DNA from: Callorhinus ursinus
Taxonomy: Eukaryota; Chordata; Mammalia; Carnivora; Otariidae
Assembly: GCF_003265705.1 (NCBI RefSeq)
Contig: NW_020312968.1
Coordinates: forward strand, 3,284,935 to 3,348,934
DNA length: 64,000 bases
Direction of reading: 5' to 3'
The notes under the pieces were generated by a model that saw only the letters and a program-made list of their open reading frames with translations, searched no databases and was not told the origin of the DNA. Position numbers and translations under genes: made by a program. Positions 46,675 through 58,430 of this stretch are shown here, one piece after another. Within the stretch, counting starts at the first letter, position 1. Every line of letters begins with the position of its first letter.

Positions 46675-46721
46675 TATATATTTCATATGTGTGTGTATGT
46701 GTATATATGTGTGTGTGTAGA
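46675..46721. repeat. TG/TA-rich microsatellite
   Basis: Mixed TG and TA units inside the L1 ORF2 remnant. Confidence 0.85.
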
Positions 46722-47090
46722 GCACAAAAGTGCTATTTCAATTCAAGGAGATAAGAATGGGTTATTTAATAAACAATCCTAGCATAGCTATCAAGTCACA
46801 AAAAGAAAATAAAACTAGACTTACATCTCACAAAATACAAAATGGTATAAATTGCCTGAAGAATAAAGTCTCAAATGGAAACTAAAACAGAACCCAAGGC
46901 ATGTACAGTGTAGAGATAAGAACTTCCATCTTAACACAGACTGGAATCCCAAAAGCTATTTTTTAAAAAGACAGCAAATTTGAACATAAATAAGTGAAAA
47001 ACCCATAGTTGAAAAATGTGCTGGGTAAAAATCAACTGACAGAAAAAATAAATACGATTCAAAAAAAATGTGTCATGCCAAAGCCAAATG

Positions 47091-48014
47091 TCCATACCTC
47101 TGTCCTACAGGGAGCTCTCGCAAGTGGACAGGAATGAGACCAACAACCGATTAAAACCAGCAGGCTCTCCTGCCCATCGGCTCCTCCCTTTCCCCCATCT
47201 TCTATCTCTAAGGGAGGCTGGCTCATCTTGAGACCATTTTCAGAGCTCTAAAACGCTGTTATCTTTATAATCCTGTAGCTGTCTCTACCAAATGAATGAT
47301 GACTTTACTGGTGACTAATGTAAATACGGTTGTCTGTTCCTGCCCGTGAGGGAATCAGATGTTTTTCACTTTTCTCTTTGCTGTTTAACCTGAAAGAAGA
47401 ATGTCCTTATTCATTTGGTGTCTTTCCTTCTTTTCCTCTCATCTGGAGATCACTTAAAATTTTCCAGTGAGCTAAGTTTGAGTTTTGTAGCGTTTTTTTG
47501 TTTGGTTTTGTTTTTTTTAACAGACTCAATGTTATTTTGCTTTCAGAGTCACACTCCCGTCTGAATTTCTGATTTTAAGGTGGGGTATTTTGTTTGTTGT
47601 AGTATGTCAACCTATCCTCCGTCTTCTATTCAGCAAGCTTATGCTACATTTGCAAAGAAAAAAAGAAATGACCCAGAGTTGGCAACATCGGAGGAAAATT
47701 GAGCCTCATCTTGTACCTAAGACTGAGTGCTCGCTTGTTACGCCCATGAAGTACAACTTTCTATTTTAATTCAAACTCTTTCTCTCTCTTCTAAAACATA
47801 AACCCAGACTAAAGATAATGTCTGGGTGTTGCAGACAAATCTCCACTGAAATCCAAATCTAGCATCTACAGAAATTCTAGATGACATTGTGGTGATAAAG
47901 TGTCAGGGACAGAAGTTCTCTTCGGGGAAGTAGTCTGATGGAGGAGACAGAGGATAGAGTTGAGGATACCAGCCCTCTGTCTGACTTTCTTACAAGGTTT
48001 TTTTTTTTTTTTTA
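47091..48014. other. Unique sequence, no gene seen
   Basis: No element recognised. It ends in a T run (47999-48014). Confidence 0.4.
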
Positions 48015-48172
48015 ATCCTCCCTAAGCCTCAGTTTCCCCATCTGTAAAATGGGAAGGAAAATAGTACCTGCTTGGCAAGCTTGTTTTGGAGATTAAATCA
48101 GATCGTGTGCATAATTTAGCCAAGAGCTTGGCATATGGTAAAATCTCCAATGTTCATTATTATTATTTTGTT
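48015..48172 (+). mobile_element. MIR SINE
   Basis: 'taagcctcagtttccccatc', 'tgtaaaatgggaaggaaaat' and 'ttattattattttgttcc' are close to the MIR consensus. Confidence 0.8.
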
Positions 48173-49433
48173 CCTCGGAGAGCCATGAACACGAAAGTCA
48201 GAGACCTCCCACAGATGGGGTACAGGCTAAGTACAGAGATTTCCAAACTCTAGTCCTCAGAGCCCTGGCATCCCACAGAGGGCCATCTGCATGAGGCCAT
48301 GATGGTGGATGGGGAGAAGCTTTGTTACTTTCTGTTTTACATAAAGGGAACCTGCCTAGGATTTCAATTAAAGAACCACTGATCCTTGTAATCTGCCAGG
48401 CTTTTACAATTCTATTCAGTAGGCATTCCTCCTTTTTTAAAATGACTTTCCCCAACTTTTCAGTAATCTCTTGTCGTTATCCATCCTTAGCCACTCGATC
48501 CTTCTTGAGAAAAGGAAGGCCTTTGAGAAGCCCCGTGTGTTGTAGTGTGGATTACTTTGATGAATTATGCCTTCTAGGAGGTGCTTGCATTTTAGGAGTC
48601 CAAACAAGAATGGAACAAATAAAGATTGTTTTTCTATGAACAGAAATCCCGGCACTCCTGAGAAGATTTGCGGGGGGAGGGGAGTGGACAGGGTATCTTT
48701 TGTAGAACTGCTAAAATGGCAACTCCAGCTGCAGTCTTCTGGAAAGAACGACTGGCATTGGCGACAAGATTCTGAGTCTATACCACAATTTCATCTCTGT
48801 GCTGTCAGCTGATTAACACAAGCTGCCTGGAGGTGAGCAGCTGCTTTTTTCCCATCTGCATTTCCAAGATGAGGACAGGGAGGCCCTGGGTGGCTCGGTG
48901 GCTTGCCTCAGTTGGCAGAGTTAGGCCCTGACTCGAGTCTTGGGCTCTCTCCCCAGGCCTGCTCGGTTGCCTCCACCCATGTGGGAAGCCAGGCCTGCTG
49001 ATTCCCCACCAGGCACAGACTTTTGAGCCCTGCATTTGCAGAAATGGCACAAGCTGGTTTTTCTGAGGCTTCTCCATGAGAATAAAGGAATCGCTGTAGC
49101 AGAGCCGTGGGCTCTCAATGAGCTCTTTGTGCAAATAAATTCCAGAGTTTTTATGGACGATGATGGCAGTGAGGGCTGCCTTCCCCCCCAGTAGTCAGGA
49201 AGTTGATGTTTCAGCCGTGCCTGGCATTCCTCCAGAAAACTCTTGGCCATATGCACCCCTAGCTGCAGACTGCTGGATCAACGAACTTTGGAGACTGGAG
49301 AAGAGATATAAAAACCTTAGAGCAAACCAAGAAGTCCTCATTTTTAATGAGTCCATTTTTCTTTCCATTAAAAGCCCTGGCAACATCATTTTTTTAAGTT
49401 TCAAAAAAGCAAACATGAAAGTCATTCCTGAGC
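48173..49433. other. Unique sequence, no gene seen
   Basis: Overlapping frames of 105-130 codons on both strands have no domain. 'ctgggtggctcggtggcttg' at about 48888 mimics a SINEC head but lacks the B box. Confidence 0.4.
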
Positions 49434-49456
49434 GGGGGGGGGGGGGGGGGGGGGGG
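49434..49456. repeat. 23-base G run
   Basis: Uninterrupted run of 23 G bases. No repeat body explains it. Confidence 0.95.
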
Positions 49457-49474
49457 TCAAAGCTGCCTAATTTG

Positions 49475-49568
49475 TACTTACGCATTCCTATCAAGACAGG
49501 CTGGTATGAGGGCAGATGTGTAATAAGATCCCGATGCATATTTGTTGAATGAGTGAATGAATGAACAT
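49475..49568 (+). mobile_element. L2 3' end fragment
   Basis: Ends in 'atatttgttgaatgagtgaa' and tgaatgaac, the characteristic L2 terminus. Confidence 0.5.
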
Positions 49569-50096
49569 GTCCTTTAATTTTAGGACCAAGAAATCATGAT
49601 AGCACAACTAATCATGTTAACCTCCTCTGGGATTGTCCTTCATTATGGCTGACTCCTTGGAAACACCAACAAATAGCTCTGAGGTTACTGCTCTGCAATC
49701 TCAAGGAGACCACCATGATAGTCTTAGCAGCATCTCTGAGAGCAAGAGAGTCAAGCTGGGGTATTCATGAGGTTTTGAAGTCTGGTGGAAGGCAGGTCTT
49801 TCAGTGCAGGTTTGTGATATCCTGGTTTAGGATGGGTAAACACAGCCAGGGGAGGGTTTTATAGTAAGTTTTAGAGGATGTTGCAGGGAAAATTGTCATG
49901 TGATGCTATTCAATGGAAGACTGGGCAGTCTGAGGTTCAGTCAATTGGGTTTTTCCAAAGTTCTTTGCAACTTTTATTATCTTGAGCAAGAATTTCCTGA
50001 AATAGAAAGGCCAGGTGAGGAAGGTGGTGGAAGAGCAAGTTCGTGTTGATGAAGATAGCGGAATAGTACTGTCATAGTCATCAAGACTCAAGTCCT
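49569..50096. other. Unique sequence, no gene seen
   Basis: No element recognised. Confidence 0.4.
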
Positions 50097-50301
50097 TAGG
50101 CTGCAGCCCAAAGGGCAAAGGAGGACTGCCGCCTGTTTTTATGAGTAACACTTTATTGGAACATGGCCATGTTCATTTTTTACAGTATTTTCTGTGGCTG
50201 CTTTCATAGTACAAATGCAGAGTTAAGTAATTGTGACACAGATGCTATGGCCACAAAGAGTTACTATCGGGCTTTTTACAGAAAAAGTTTGCAACCCCTG
50301 A
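50097..50301 (-). mobile_element. hAT-Charlie element (MER1-like)
   Basis: 'ttaggctgcagcccaaaggg', 'tttattggaacatggccatg', 'tctgtggctgctttcatagt' and 'acagaaaaagtttgcaaccc' follow the family to its outer end (aaagtttgccgacccctg). Confidence 0.8.
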
Positions 50302-50515
50302 TACACAGACCGTAAGCTGTGTGGGAGTTCATGGTTCCATTTCTCATAATATTTATGTATTAAGTCTTTTTTAAGCACCCCCAGTATGGAAGTTACCTTT
50401 ATAGGTGCTGGGAATCTAGCACTCAACAAAACAAAATACCTGCCTTCATGGACACAAATCAAAAAATAACATAAATTCGATAGCAATATGTGCTCTAAAG
50501 AAAAATTTAGCATGG

Positions 50516-50622
50516 TGGGGTGCCGGGCTGGCTCAGTCAGTAAAGCATGAGACTTTTGATCTCAGGGTCATGAGTTCGAGCCCCAGGCTAGGGGTAGAGA
50601 TTACTAAAAAAAAAAAAAAAAA
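50516..50622 (+). mobile_element. SINEC, short class
   Basis: Short SINEC with A tail. Short flanking agcatgg at 50509-50515 and 50623-50629. Confidence 0.93.
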
Positions 50623-50724
50623 AGCATGGGAAGAAGATGGAGGTACAGGTTGGTGAGGAGGGTGGAGGGGTCTCTTTGGGATATGGTAATCAAGGAAGAC
50701 TTCCTTTAAGAGGTAGCATTTGAG

Positions 50725-50927
50725 GGCGCCTGAGTGGCTCAGTTGGTTAAGCGACTGCCTTCGGCTCAGGTCATGATCCTGGAGTCCTGGGATCGAGTCC
50801 CGCATCGGGCTCCCTGCTCAGCAGGGAGTCTGCTTCTCCCTCGGACCCTCCCCCCTCTCATGCTCTCTCTATCTCATTCTCTCTCTCAAATAAATAAATA
50901 AAATCTTTAAAAAAATTAAAAAAAAAA
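50725..50927 (+). mobile_element. SINEC, long class
   Basis: Full-length SINEC. Perfect 17-bp duplication aagaggtagcatttgag at 50708-50724 and 50928-50944, the longest intact one in the window, so probably among the youngest insertions here. Confidence 0.98.
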
Positions 50928-51283
50928 AAGAGGTAGCATTTGAGTAAGAACCTGAATGAGGTGAATGAATTGTGTTAAGATGTGGATAGGGCTCTCAGGA
51001 GAGATTTCTATGCAGAGGGGACAGAAATGTGAATGTCCAGGGCTGGAATAAGCCGGTGTGTTGATAACAGCAAGCAGACCAGTGCATCTGAAGCAGGTGA
51101 AGCAGATGGTGGAGTGGAAAGAGTTGAGAGTGGAGGGGTAGCAAGGACCAGATGAAGCAGGAGAGCCTCACTGGAGGTGGCAGGGTTTGAATTTTATTCT
51201 GAATACGATGGAAAGTTCACGGGGCAAGGGGGGGTTAAGCAAGGGAGTGATGGGATCTGATTTGTTTTAAAGGCTCTGTCTGG

Positions 51284-51490
51284 GGGCACCTGGGTGACTC
51301 GGTGGATTAAGCACCTGACTCTTGTTTTCAGCTCAGGTCATGATCTCAGGGTCATGGGTTCGAGCCCAGCAATAGGTTCCGCACTGGGCATGGAGTCTGC
51401 TTAAGATTCTCCTTCTTCCCTCTACCCCTCCCTAACCCCCACTTGCTCTCTCAAAAAAAATTTTTTTTAATTAAAAATAAATAAATAAAT
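51284..51490 (+). mobile_element. SINEC, long class
   Basis: Full-length SINEC with an (AAAT)n tail. Duplication aaaggctctgtctgg at 51269-51283 and aaaggctcagtctgg at 51491-51505 (14 of 15). Confidence 0.97.
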
Positions 51491-52020
51491 AAAGGCTCAG
51501 TCTGGCTGCCAGGTAGAGAATTGACTGTCAAGGAACAGAGTGCAGGCAGGGATGCTACCACAAAAGAGAAATCATGCCTAGATCACTCGGCAGAGACCAG
51601 AGATGGTACATATACATCAGTGTGATTTGGGGCAAATCTTAAAAGCATAGTTAATAAGACCTAATAGAGTTGGGTGTCGGGGAGGAGAGAAAGAGCGAGC
51701 CCAGGGTGATTCCAAGGGTTTAGTATTGAGCGACGGGGTGGACGATGATGCCGTCTGCTGACGCGGTGAAAGACTTGGAGGCAAGCCCTGGTGAAATCAG
51801 GAGTTCTGTTTGGTTCTTGTTAAATTTCACATGCGTTGGACATCCACATGAGGCTGTCATGTTGACAGTTGGATAGGAATATGTGCAAATTGGAAGAGAT
51901 TGGGCATCAGATCTAATTTGGGACACATCAGCATATGGAAGGTATTTAAAGCCATGGAATTTGGTGAGATCACCTAGGAAATCACTACAAATAAAGAAAA
52001 GGACCTGATTGCTAAACCCT

Positions 52021-52234
52021 CGGGCCAGTGGCGAGCTGGAACTGATGCGAGGCTGCTAGTGAGAGTGGGTGGAGCACAGCTCTTTCCCAACCCCCCTGAA
52101 CAGCAGCATGCTAATAGCTGGAAATCAGCCATAGTGGAAATATTTGCACTGTGTGCATTGGTGAAGGCCACACCCCAGGCGTTTTTTGTTCCCCATGGAG
52201 CCAATGTTAAACATTAAGCAGCACACTACTGCCT
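52021..52234. mobile_element. Unclassified insert in the L2
   Basis: About 215 bp that breaks the L2 alignment between 'gattgctaaaccc' and 'tgggaccctcacatgtagag'. The interior 'gttccccatggagccaatgt' has the look of an old DNA transposon, but I cannot name it. Confidence 0.4.
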
Positions 52235-52360
52235 GGGACCCTCACATGTAGAGGTCAGGAAAAGCAGGAAGAAACTGTGTAAGAGATTTGAGAAGGGCTA
52301 GAATATGAACGAGGTAGGAGGAATAGCAAAGAGTGCAGTGTTCTTGTCTAAGGTTATTAT

Positions 52361-53351
52361 GTTTTTTCCACGTCGAGAGACTTCTCTGTGGTCTTTCTCT
52401 GCTCTCCCCTCACCAAAGGCTTCAGCCCTCGGAGTTGATAGAACATATCACATCTAGAACGTAAATCCTTTTGTTTACCTCCCCCATCTATCCTTCACCC
52501 CTAGTGACTTCAACTCATCCTATGAACCCTCATGCTCTGAGAAGCCATTATATGAAAAAAAGATCTCCATGAATTTTAATGGAAAAAAAAATGACGATAT
52601 GGTCTAGCTCAACCCAAGCAATCTATCCAAGTGATTTCCACAAACAGAAAAATATATCATTGGAAACAAGTCTAAGTAATAGAGGATAAATTGAAAGTCA
52701 ATAAGAAGATACTGTATATGAAATGTAAATTAGTAAAAAAATTATTTTAGTCATTGAATGAGGAAGAAAAGTCTTGAGAGTGGGTGGTAGAAGAAGGTAA
52801 TTGGGGGGCAGTCACCCTCTGGGATGTGTATTCTTTTTTAAAAAATAATTTTTCATACTTTTTTCAACTTTTGTGTTTCATGGTTATCTGACACTCAAAA
52901 TGCACTTAAAAATAAGATTATAGCACTGAAAAACACGGGTAGAGCTAGAGGAAGACTAAACCCAAGATTGCCTTGAAACATTTGGCAACACTCTACATGA
53001 GTAAGGGAACTGAAGGGTCCTGGAGGATGCTATCCACTCACCCTTCCTGCCTGGCTCACTCATGCAAAGCAAAATGTCTGGGTTCCACCCGAATGAAGTG
53101 CACAAAGATGTTATCTGATTAGAAACTGTTGTGTCAAGTGAATTGGTGTATGTGTCTTTGCCTAAAACCATAATGTCAAAAGAGCAGTTCTTAGTATATA
53201 GTTATTGTGTCTTAGGTACAAACTTGTAACATAAAAAAAAAAAAAGGCTGGCAAAAAAGTGCTAAAACTTTTCAACACCATGTGTTAAAAAGTTATTCAC
53301 AGGACAGTGGTTATAGAAGGCAACTCTGTTTTTGACTCTGCGGTCCAAGAA
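52361..53351. other. Unique sequence, no gene seen
   Basis: AT-rich, with an A run at 53232-53245. No element recognised. Confidence 0.4.
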
Positions 53352-53362
53352 GAAAGCTCTCT

Positions 53363-53579
53363 TGGAGTGCCCTGGGGGGTGGGAGGGCTCAGTCGGTTAA
53401 GCTCCGGACTATTGGGTTGGGCTTGGGTCATGATCTCAGGGTTGTGGGATCAAGGCCCAGCATGGGCTTCTCGCTCAGTGGGGAGTCTGCTGGAGATTCC
53501 CTCCCTCTCCCTTTGCTCCTCCCCCTGCTCCCACTCTCTCTCTCTCTAAATAAATAAAATCTTAAAAAAAAAAAAGGAG
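53363..53579 (+). mobile_element. SINEC, long class
   Basis: Full-length SINEC with a G-rich head. Duplication gaaagctctct at 53352-53362 and 53580-53590. Confidence 0.96.
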
Positions 53580-53694
53580 GAAAGCTCTCTCTGCTATATG
53601 GACAGCAGCAGCACCTGACCAGTCCTGAAGAATGCTAATATGTTCTGCTAGTACGTTCTGCTTTCGAAAGACTTCAGCCACATGGAACCCCTAT

Positions 53695-53875
53695 GATCCT
53701 CACCATCATTATTACTACAGCCACTGTTTATTTAGAATCTAATACATACCAAGCAAGGTAAAGATTGTTTATCCTCCAGTATGCAGAGGAAGAAACTGAG
53801 TATCAGGAAAGGAAGTAATGCAAGAAGGGTGCCTAAGGCAGCATCTTCTGAGCAACCAGAATTAGAAGGTAAAAT
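53695..53875 (-). mobile_element. MIR SINE, antisense
   Basis: The plus strand 'cctcaccatcattattacta', 'gaggaagaaactgagtatca' and 'aagtaatgcaagaagggtgc' match reversed MIR. Confidence 0.65.
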
Positions 53876-54170
53876 CTTTAAATAATGGTCTCTTTAATTG
53901 TGTGATGAAAATACTTGTCCATATGCTTCTTGACATTATACACGCTGCTTCAGCAGCAGGGAAATAACAGAGCAGAACATATATTTAGTGAGAATAACGG
54001 AAATAGAAAGCTACCAGGAAGATGCATTGTTAAGAAAATCCACCTGTCAGCCAGACATGAAGGACAATGGCAATTAGAGAGTACATTTTATACTGGTTTT
54101 CTGGACCAAACTGGCAGTTATGGGTTCTGCTCAGGGATGCTGGGAGACTCACTCTACAACACAAAACCAG

Positions 54171-54260
54171 AGGCACCTGGCTGGCTCAGGCGGAAGACTG
54201 TGTGAGTCTTGATCTCAGGGTGGCGAGTTCAAGCCCCGCCTTGGGTATAGATATTAAAAA
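54171..54260 (+). mobile_element. SINEC, short class
   Basis: Short SINEC followed by an A/AAC-rich tail to 54292. Perfect 13-bp duplication aacacaaaaccag at 54158-54170 and 54293-54305. Confidence 0.97.
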
Positions 54261-54305
54261 AAAAACCCAAAACTTTAAACAACAACAAAAAGAACACAAA
54301 ACCAG

Positions 54306-55279
54306 TACTTGATAGGATAGAAATTCAAACTCAGCTCTCTCTGGCACCAAACGGGGTTCCATTGCAATGGGCAGCCTCTTGCCTCCTCTGCACAACCCAC
54401 GCCCAGAGCTCCGTTTCTCCCTTTGAGGTGGTGATAGCATATCCCAAGCCAGAATCCCAAGCCCCTGGGGCTCTGGCACCTTTTCCTTCTCTGCCACACT
54501 TTTTCTTCCGATTCACCTTCGTGTTTTGCTTTGGAGAGAAAGCTCAGCCAATTCCCAGAAATGTCCACATTCTGCTCCATGGAATTCTAAACAGAAAACT
54601 GCCAAGTTACCTAGTTGGGTGCCGAAGTCTTGGATGGGAAGGAGTCACCATGCTCCTTTCCCTTCTCCCAGCCCCGTCATTGACAACACAAATAGTACTG
54701 TCTCTTTCAACTACAAGGATTATGGGTATTACTGATATTATTTCTGACCCCCTCATCTGGATGTTAATTTGCACTGTGTGATTTCCCTTCTCCTCCCACC
54801 CTCTGTTTCTCAGCAAGTTGAAGGGCTTGCTGACCACCAGCAGTAATACTGGAAAGAGGAAATCCCCATGGTTGCACCATTTCAAAAGTTTGTGACTTCT
54901 CGTGGAGTCTCTAGGTTTGAGATTGGGTTTCCCTTTCCTTCTGTCGACTCTCACCACCAATTTGTTTCCCTGTGATGCCACCTTTATCATTTCCCTGGGA
55001 CAGAAGGCTCAAAGTTTGCAAAATACAGGGCTTTCTAGGAGGAAATACCTGGAAGAAACCCCAGACAGAAATCAAAACCCAGAGTTTGCAGATGTCGGCT
55101 GCTGTCCATCTGTGGGCTTCTCTGCTGCCTCACCTGCAGCAAGAGGAGCCAATAGACACTCTGAGAAGCCAACATGCTAGAAAGAGAGCCAGTCCTCCCC
55201 TGTGAGGACCCTGTGGAATATGGCGGGAAGAGAATCAGAGAATAGACCCACATTTTAACCCTGGCTCTTGTACTTTGAT
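54306..55279. other. Unique sequence, no gene seen
   Basis: Open frames of 127-139 codons on opposite strands overlap at 54362-54990. Neither has a domain, so both are treated as chance. Confidence 0.4.
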
Positions 55280-55400
55280 TAATACATTTGTTCATGTGTT
55301 CATTCATTCAATAAATGTTTATTGACATCCTCCTACATCCCAAGCCTGGTCATGAATTTTGAAGATATAATGAGGAGCAACAAAATGTCTTCATCCTCAA
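55280..55400 (-). mobile_element. L2 3' end, reversed
   Basis: The plus strand 'ttcattcattcaataaatgt', then 'ttattgacatcctcctacat', is the reverse complement of the L2 terminus. Confidence 0.65.
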
Positions 55401-55429
55401 GAAGGCTAAAATGAAGAGTATACTAGATG

Positions 55430-55815
55430 TGTGCTGTTGGTCATTTTACCTAAGTTCTAAGATCTTTAAATGATAAATAATACCTATGTCACAGGTAAAG
55501 ATTAAAATGAAATAATATGTGTAAAATGTTGTTTGGGGGGTGCCTGGGTGACACAGTCAGTTAAGGAACTGACTCTTGGTTTCGGCTCAGGTCGTGATCT
55601 CAGAGTCATGGCGTCGAGCCCCGTGACCAACCTGGCACTTAGCGCAGAGTCTGTTTGAGACTCTCTCTCCCTCTGCCCCTCCCTCCCATGCGCTCTCTCT
55701 CTCTCTCAAAATAAATAAACCGATCTTTAAAAAATAAAAAAATAAAATAAAATAAAATGTCATTCGGTGCCCAGGACAGGGTAAGCAGGGAATACATTGT
55801 AACCATTATTACTAC
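55430..55815 (+). mobile_element. MIR SINE split by a SINEC
   Basis: 'gataaataatacctatgtca' before the SINEC, and 'tgcccaggacagggtaagca' with 'gtaaccattattactac' after it, join into the 3' half of a MIR. Confidence 0.6.
55536..55755 (+). mobile_element. SINEC, long class
   Basis: Full-length SINEC with an (AAAAT)n tail. Diverged flanks taaaatgttgtttgg and taaaatgtcattcgg. Inserted in a MIR. Confidence 0.95.
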
Positions 55816-58224
55816 ATATATCCCTCCCCCATTCCCTGTATTCCTGAATTCCTCCTTCCATTAAGCCAGACACACCTAAAAAATGTCATTAGCTCTGACA
55901 AGCAATCGTATTCCAGACTTGGTGTTTGTGATCCTGTGATTTTAAAGGCATGGACCTTACTGGACCTGGGTTGGAAGAATTCTCTAACGCCGGAGTCCAG
56001 GGTACACCGAGGCCATACTTGACACCTCCAACCAGGGTAGAAAAGCAACAGTGAAGTTGAGGAGGTTGCTTAAGTTGTTTGGACAGAAAATACTACAAAA
56101 TCTAACCAGGGAAATGCAAAATTATTCAGAAGTCTCAAGAACATGGGATGAATCTAGAAGAGAGACACTATATACTTTTGTAGTATTCTCATGCTGCATT
56201 TTAAGACATTTGAACTTTTTTAAAAGCCTCTTATATTTACCATGAAATCCAGCAAATTCTTGGTTAACAGCTGTGTCCATCAAAGATGGAATTTCCCAGT
56301 TTCTTCTAAGTTGCAGCATGACCTTAAGTTTAAGTAAATGTTTATGTGTAAGTTTCCAAAAGTCAGCTGGCATAGAGATTAATCTGGAAGGAGAAAAGGG
56401 GGATTTTTATTCTAGGCTATAAAATAGATCCTGGAGTGGGTTGTTTTGTTTTGGGTTCCCACACCTGCCCCCTCTCTACTTTAAACATTCTTTGGTACAG
56501 ATGTGAAACAAATATGCCTTTATGTCTACCAATTGAGTAGTCTGATCTTCAGCCAAAAATGTAACTGACTCCTTATAACCAGGTATGATGCAAAAAACGT
56601 TCCTCAAAGATTATTCTACACATACACAAGTCAATGGGGTGGTTGTGTAAGTCCCACGAATTTTCTAGTAAAGAAAACAACCAAGGTAAAAAAGAAGCTT
56701 TTGTTGCAGAAACCTCCGACCAAATTAGAAACAGACCAGTTTGATACTGTGTTTATCTGGGAACTGTCCAGTCAAATCCAGTCTCTTCCTGTCCTGTGAG
56801 GAGCCATGAGGTAGATCACTCAGGACAGCCTTGCACTAAAGGGAACATAGGACAGAGTGCAAGACTCTCTTCATGTGTTAGAGGATCACACAACCTCACA
56901 GGTTTTGATTGAAGAAATCTGATTCTTGGATTTAAGAAATTTGACCTCCACGTTTAGTTGTAAACTTTGTTAAATGCCATTTCTAAGGCTTGTGAAATGT
57001 CTTTGTTACCTGACATTTAGAAATGATTCTTGTACCAAAATTATGAATTCTAAGTTGACTGAAATTAAGTCTGTTCATTGCTATGAAGGAGAACTTGATT
57101 TAACAAGGCAAGTGCCGGGAAACAGTATTCAGCAACAAAATTCCTTTCTTATCTTCAAAGGTTTTGATTCTACATTCATAGACCATTGGCTAACAGCTTA
57201 CACAACCAATTAGCCGGGACCTCATATTTTATATTACAGTTTTAATTAATGTCGGTGTGGTGAAACTGCATTGATGAGTACAAACATTCTCTGTTTTGTC
57301 AGATTACTTACCTGTTAATGTCAATCTGAAATACAGAACTGATTTCTTTTTTTCTAAGTCTGGCAGTTATTTTCAGGGTCATTGTTCCTGTTTCTGTTGC
57401 CTATCTCCAAAAGAGAACCAATAATTTTTCTTTTGTATTTTAGTTCCTCCTAATTGAACAACAATAGAAGATTTTTGTTTGTATGTAATCTGTGATCCTT
57501 CGACTTGGGCAAAATGGTGTGTTTTCATCAAGTGGAGTAGGGAAATATGGAGAACTCACCCCGAAAGAAAAAAGAGATATATATATATATCAGGAGATGT
57601 AGAAATTTCCGCTGCTGTGAGTATTCAATATCTGCTCTTCCCCTCTTCCTAACTAATAAGACCTATATTCTATTCAGGTCTCTCGCCATCAAAGAGGGTG
57701 GCTCTCTCCCTAGCTCAGAATTAAATCTGAGACTACAAACTTCTTAGACTGTAACTCAGAGAAAGAAACAAATTCCACATGGCAACATAGTACACACATG
57801 TGCATTCTATATACTTTTTACAGAAAATTGAAAAGATGCTTAAAAAAACAATACCTACCTTTACAATGTGCATTATAGTTTGATATGTTTCTTCTATTTC
57901 TTTCTTTAATGATGATTCTGACCCACTAAATTTGATTTCCCAACTCACTAATAGGTCATGAGGCAAGTTTTAAAAACTGTGTGTCATGTCAACCTTACTC
58001 CTCTTGACAATGACCTCCTTTGAGCTTAGTGACCCATCAAGTTCGTGAGACATGAGGGAAGTCTGACAGAGATTTTTCTTGAACAATTTCTTCACTTTTA
58101 GAATTAAAAGGGTGCATTATACTGAGTTTATGGATTGGAAGAAATTTTGGAGCCAAAGAGAAAATTAATTTCAAAATATTTCTTTGACATATTGACTTAA
58201 TGTCAGACTCTATGAGGTGTAATC
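55816..58224. other. Long unique stretch, no gene seen
   Basis: About 2.4 kb with no identifiable repeat except an (AT)n tract at 57573-57591. Open frames are 83 codons or shorter. Confidence 0.4.
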
Positions 58225-58430
58225 AACCTCAGCACTGTCGTTGTTGAGCTCACAGTCAGTTAAGCTAGATAGACATGGAACAGGTAATTCCAAATGTGAG
58301 TGTGTAATAAACAAGAGAAAGGACAGGAGGTAATGGAAACATATCATAGGAGTATGGAAATCAGTTTGAATTGAGAATGCCCCAGGAAGTGGCATTTAGA
58401 TGGAGATTCGAGGCAGGAGTCATCAAGGAA
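58225..58430 (-). mobile_element. L2 LINE fragment, reversed
   Basis: The plus strand 'gagctcacagtcagttaagc' and 'gaagtggcatttagatggag' resemble reversed L2 (gagcttacattctagt and gaggtgacatttgagctgag). Confidence 0.45.

Larger units (their letters stand above)
44640..47090 (+). mobile_element. Old LINE-1 ORF2 body, interrupted twice
   Basis: Segments in L1 ORF2 order: 'attaacaaatagaatccagt' (44880s), 'tgattttgctaatgatatga' (45510s), 'gtccaagaagagccaagaat' (46530s), then 'attagtggaacagaatagag' (46640s). Reading frames are destroyed. It contains the SINEC at 45178 and the MLT1-type LTR at 45983. Confidence 0.7.
50335..52360 (-). mobile_element. Long L2 LINE, reversed, interrupted by three SINECs and one further insert
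   Basis: The plus strand runs through reversed L2 landmarks in order: 'aggtgctgggaatctagcac', 'agacttcctttaagaggtag', 'gaatttattctg'-type text near 51190, 'gtatttaaagccatggaatt' (51940s) and 'tgtagaggtcaggaaaagca' (52247). It is cut by SINECs at 50516, 50725 and 51284 and by an unclassified 215-bp piece near 52021-52234. Frames are decayed. Confidence 0.75.

Noticed and set aside
48878..48960. SINEC-like head 'ctgggtggctcggtggcttg'
   Set aside because: No B box, no CT tract, no A tail and no flanking duplication. The similarity is limited to about 20 bases.
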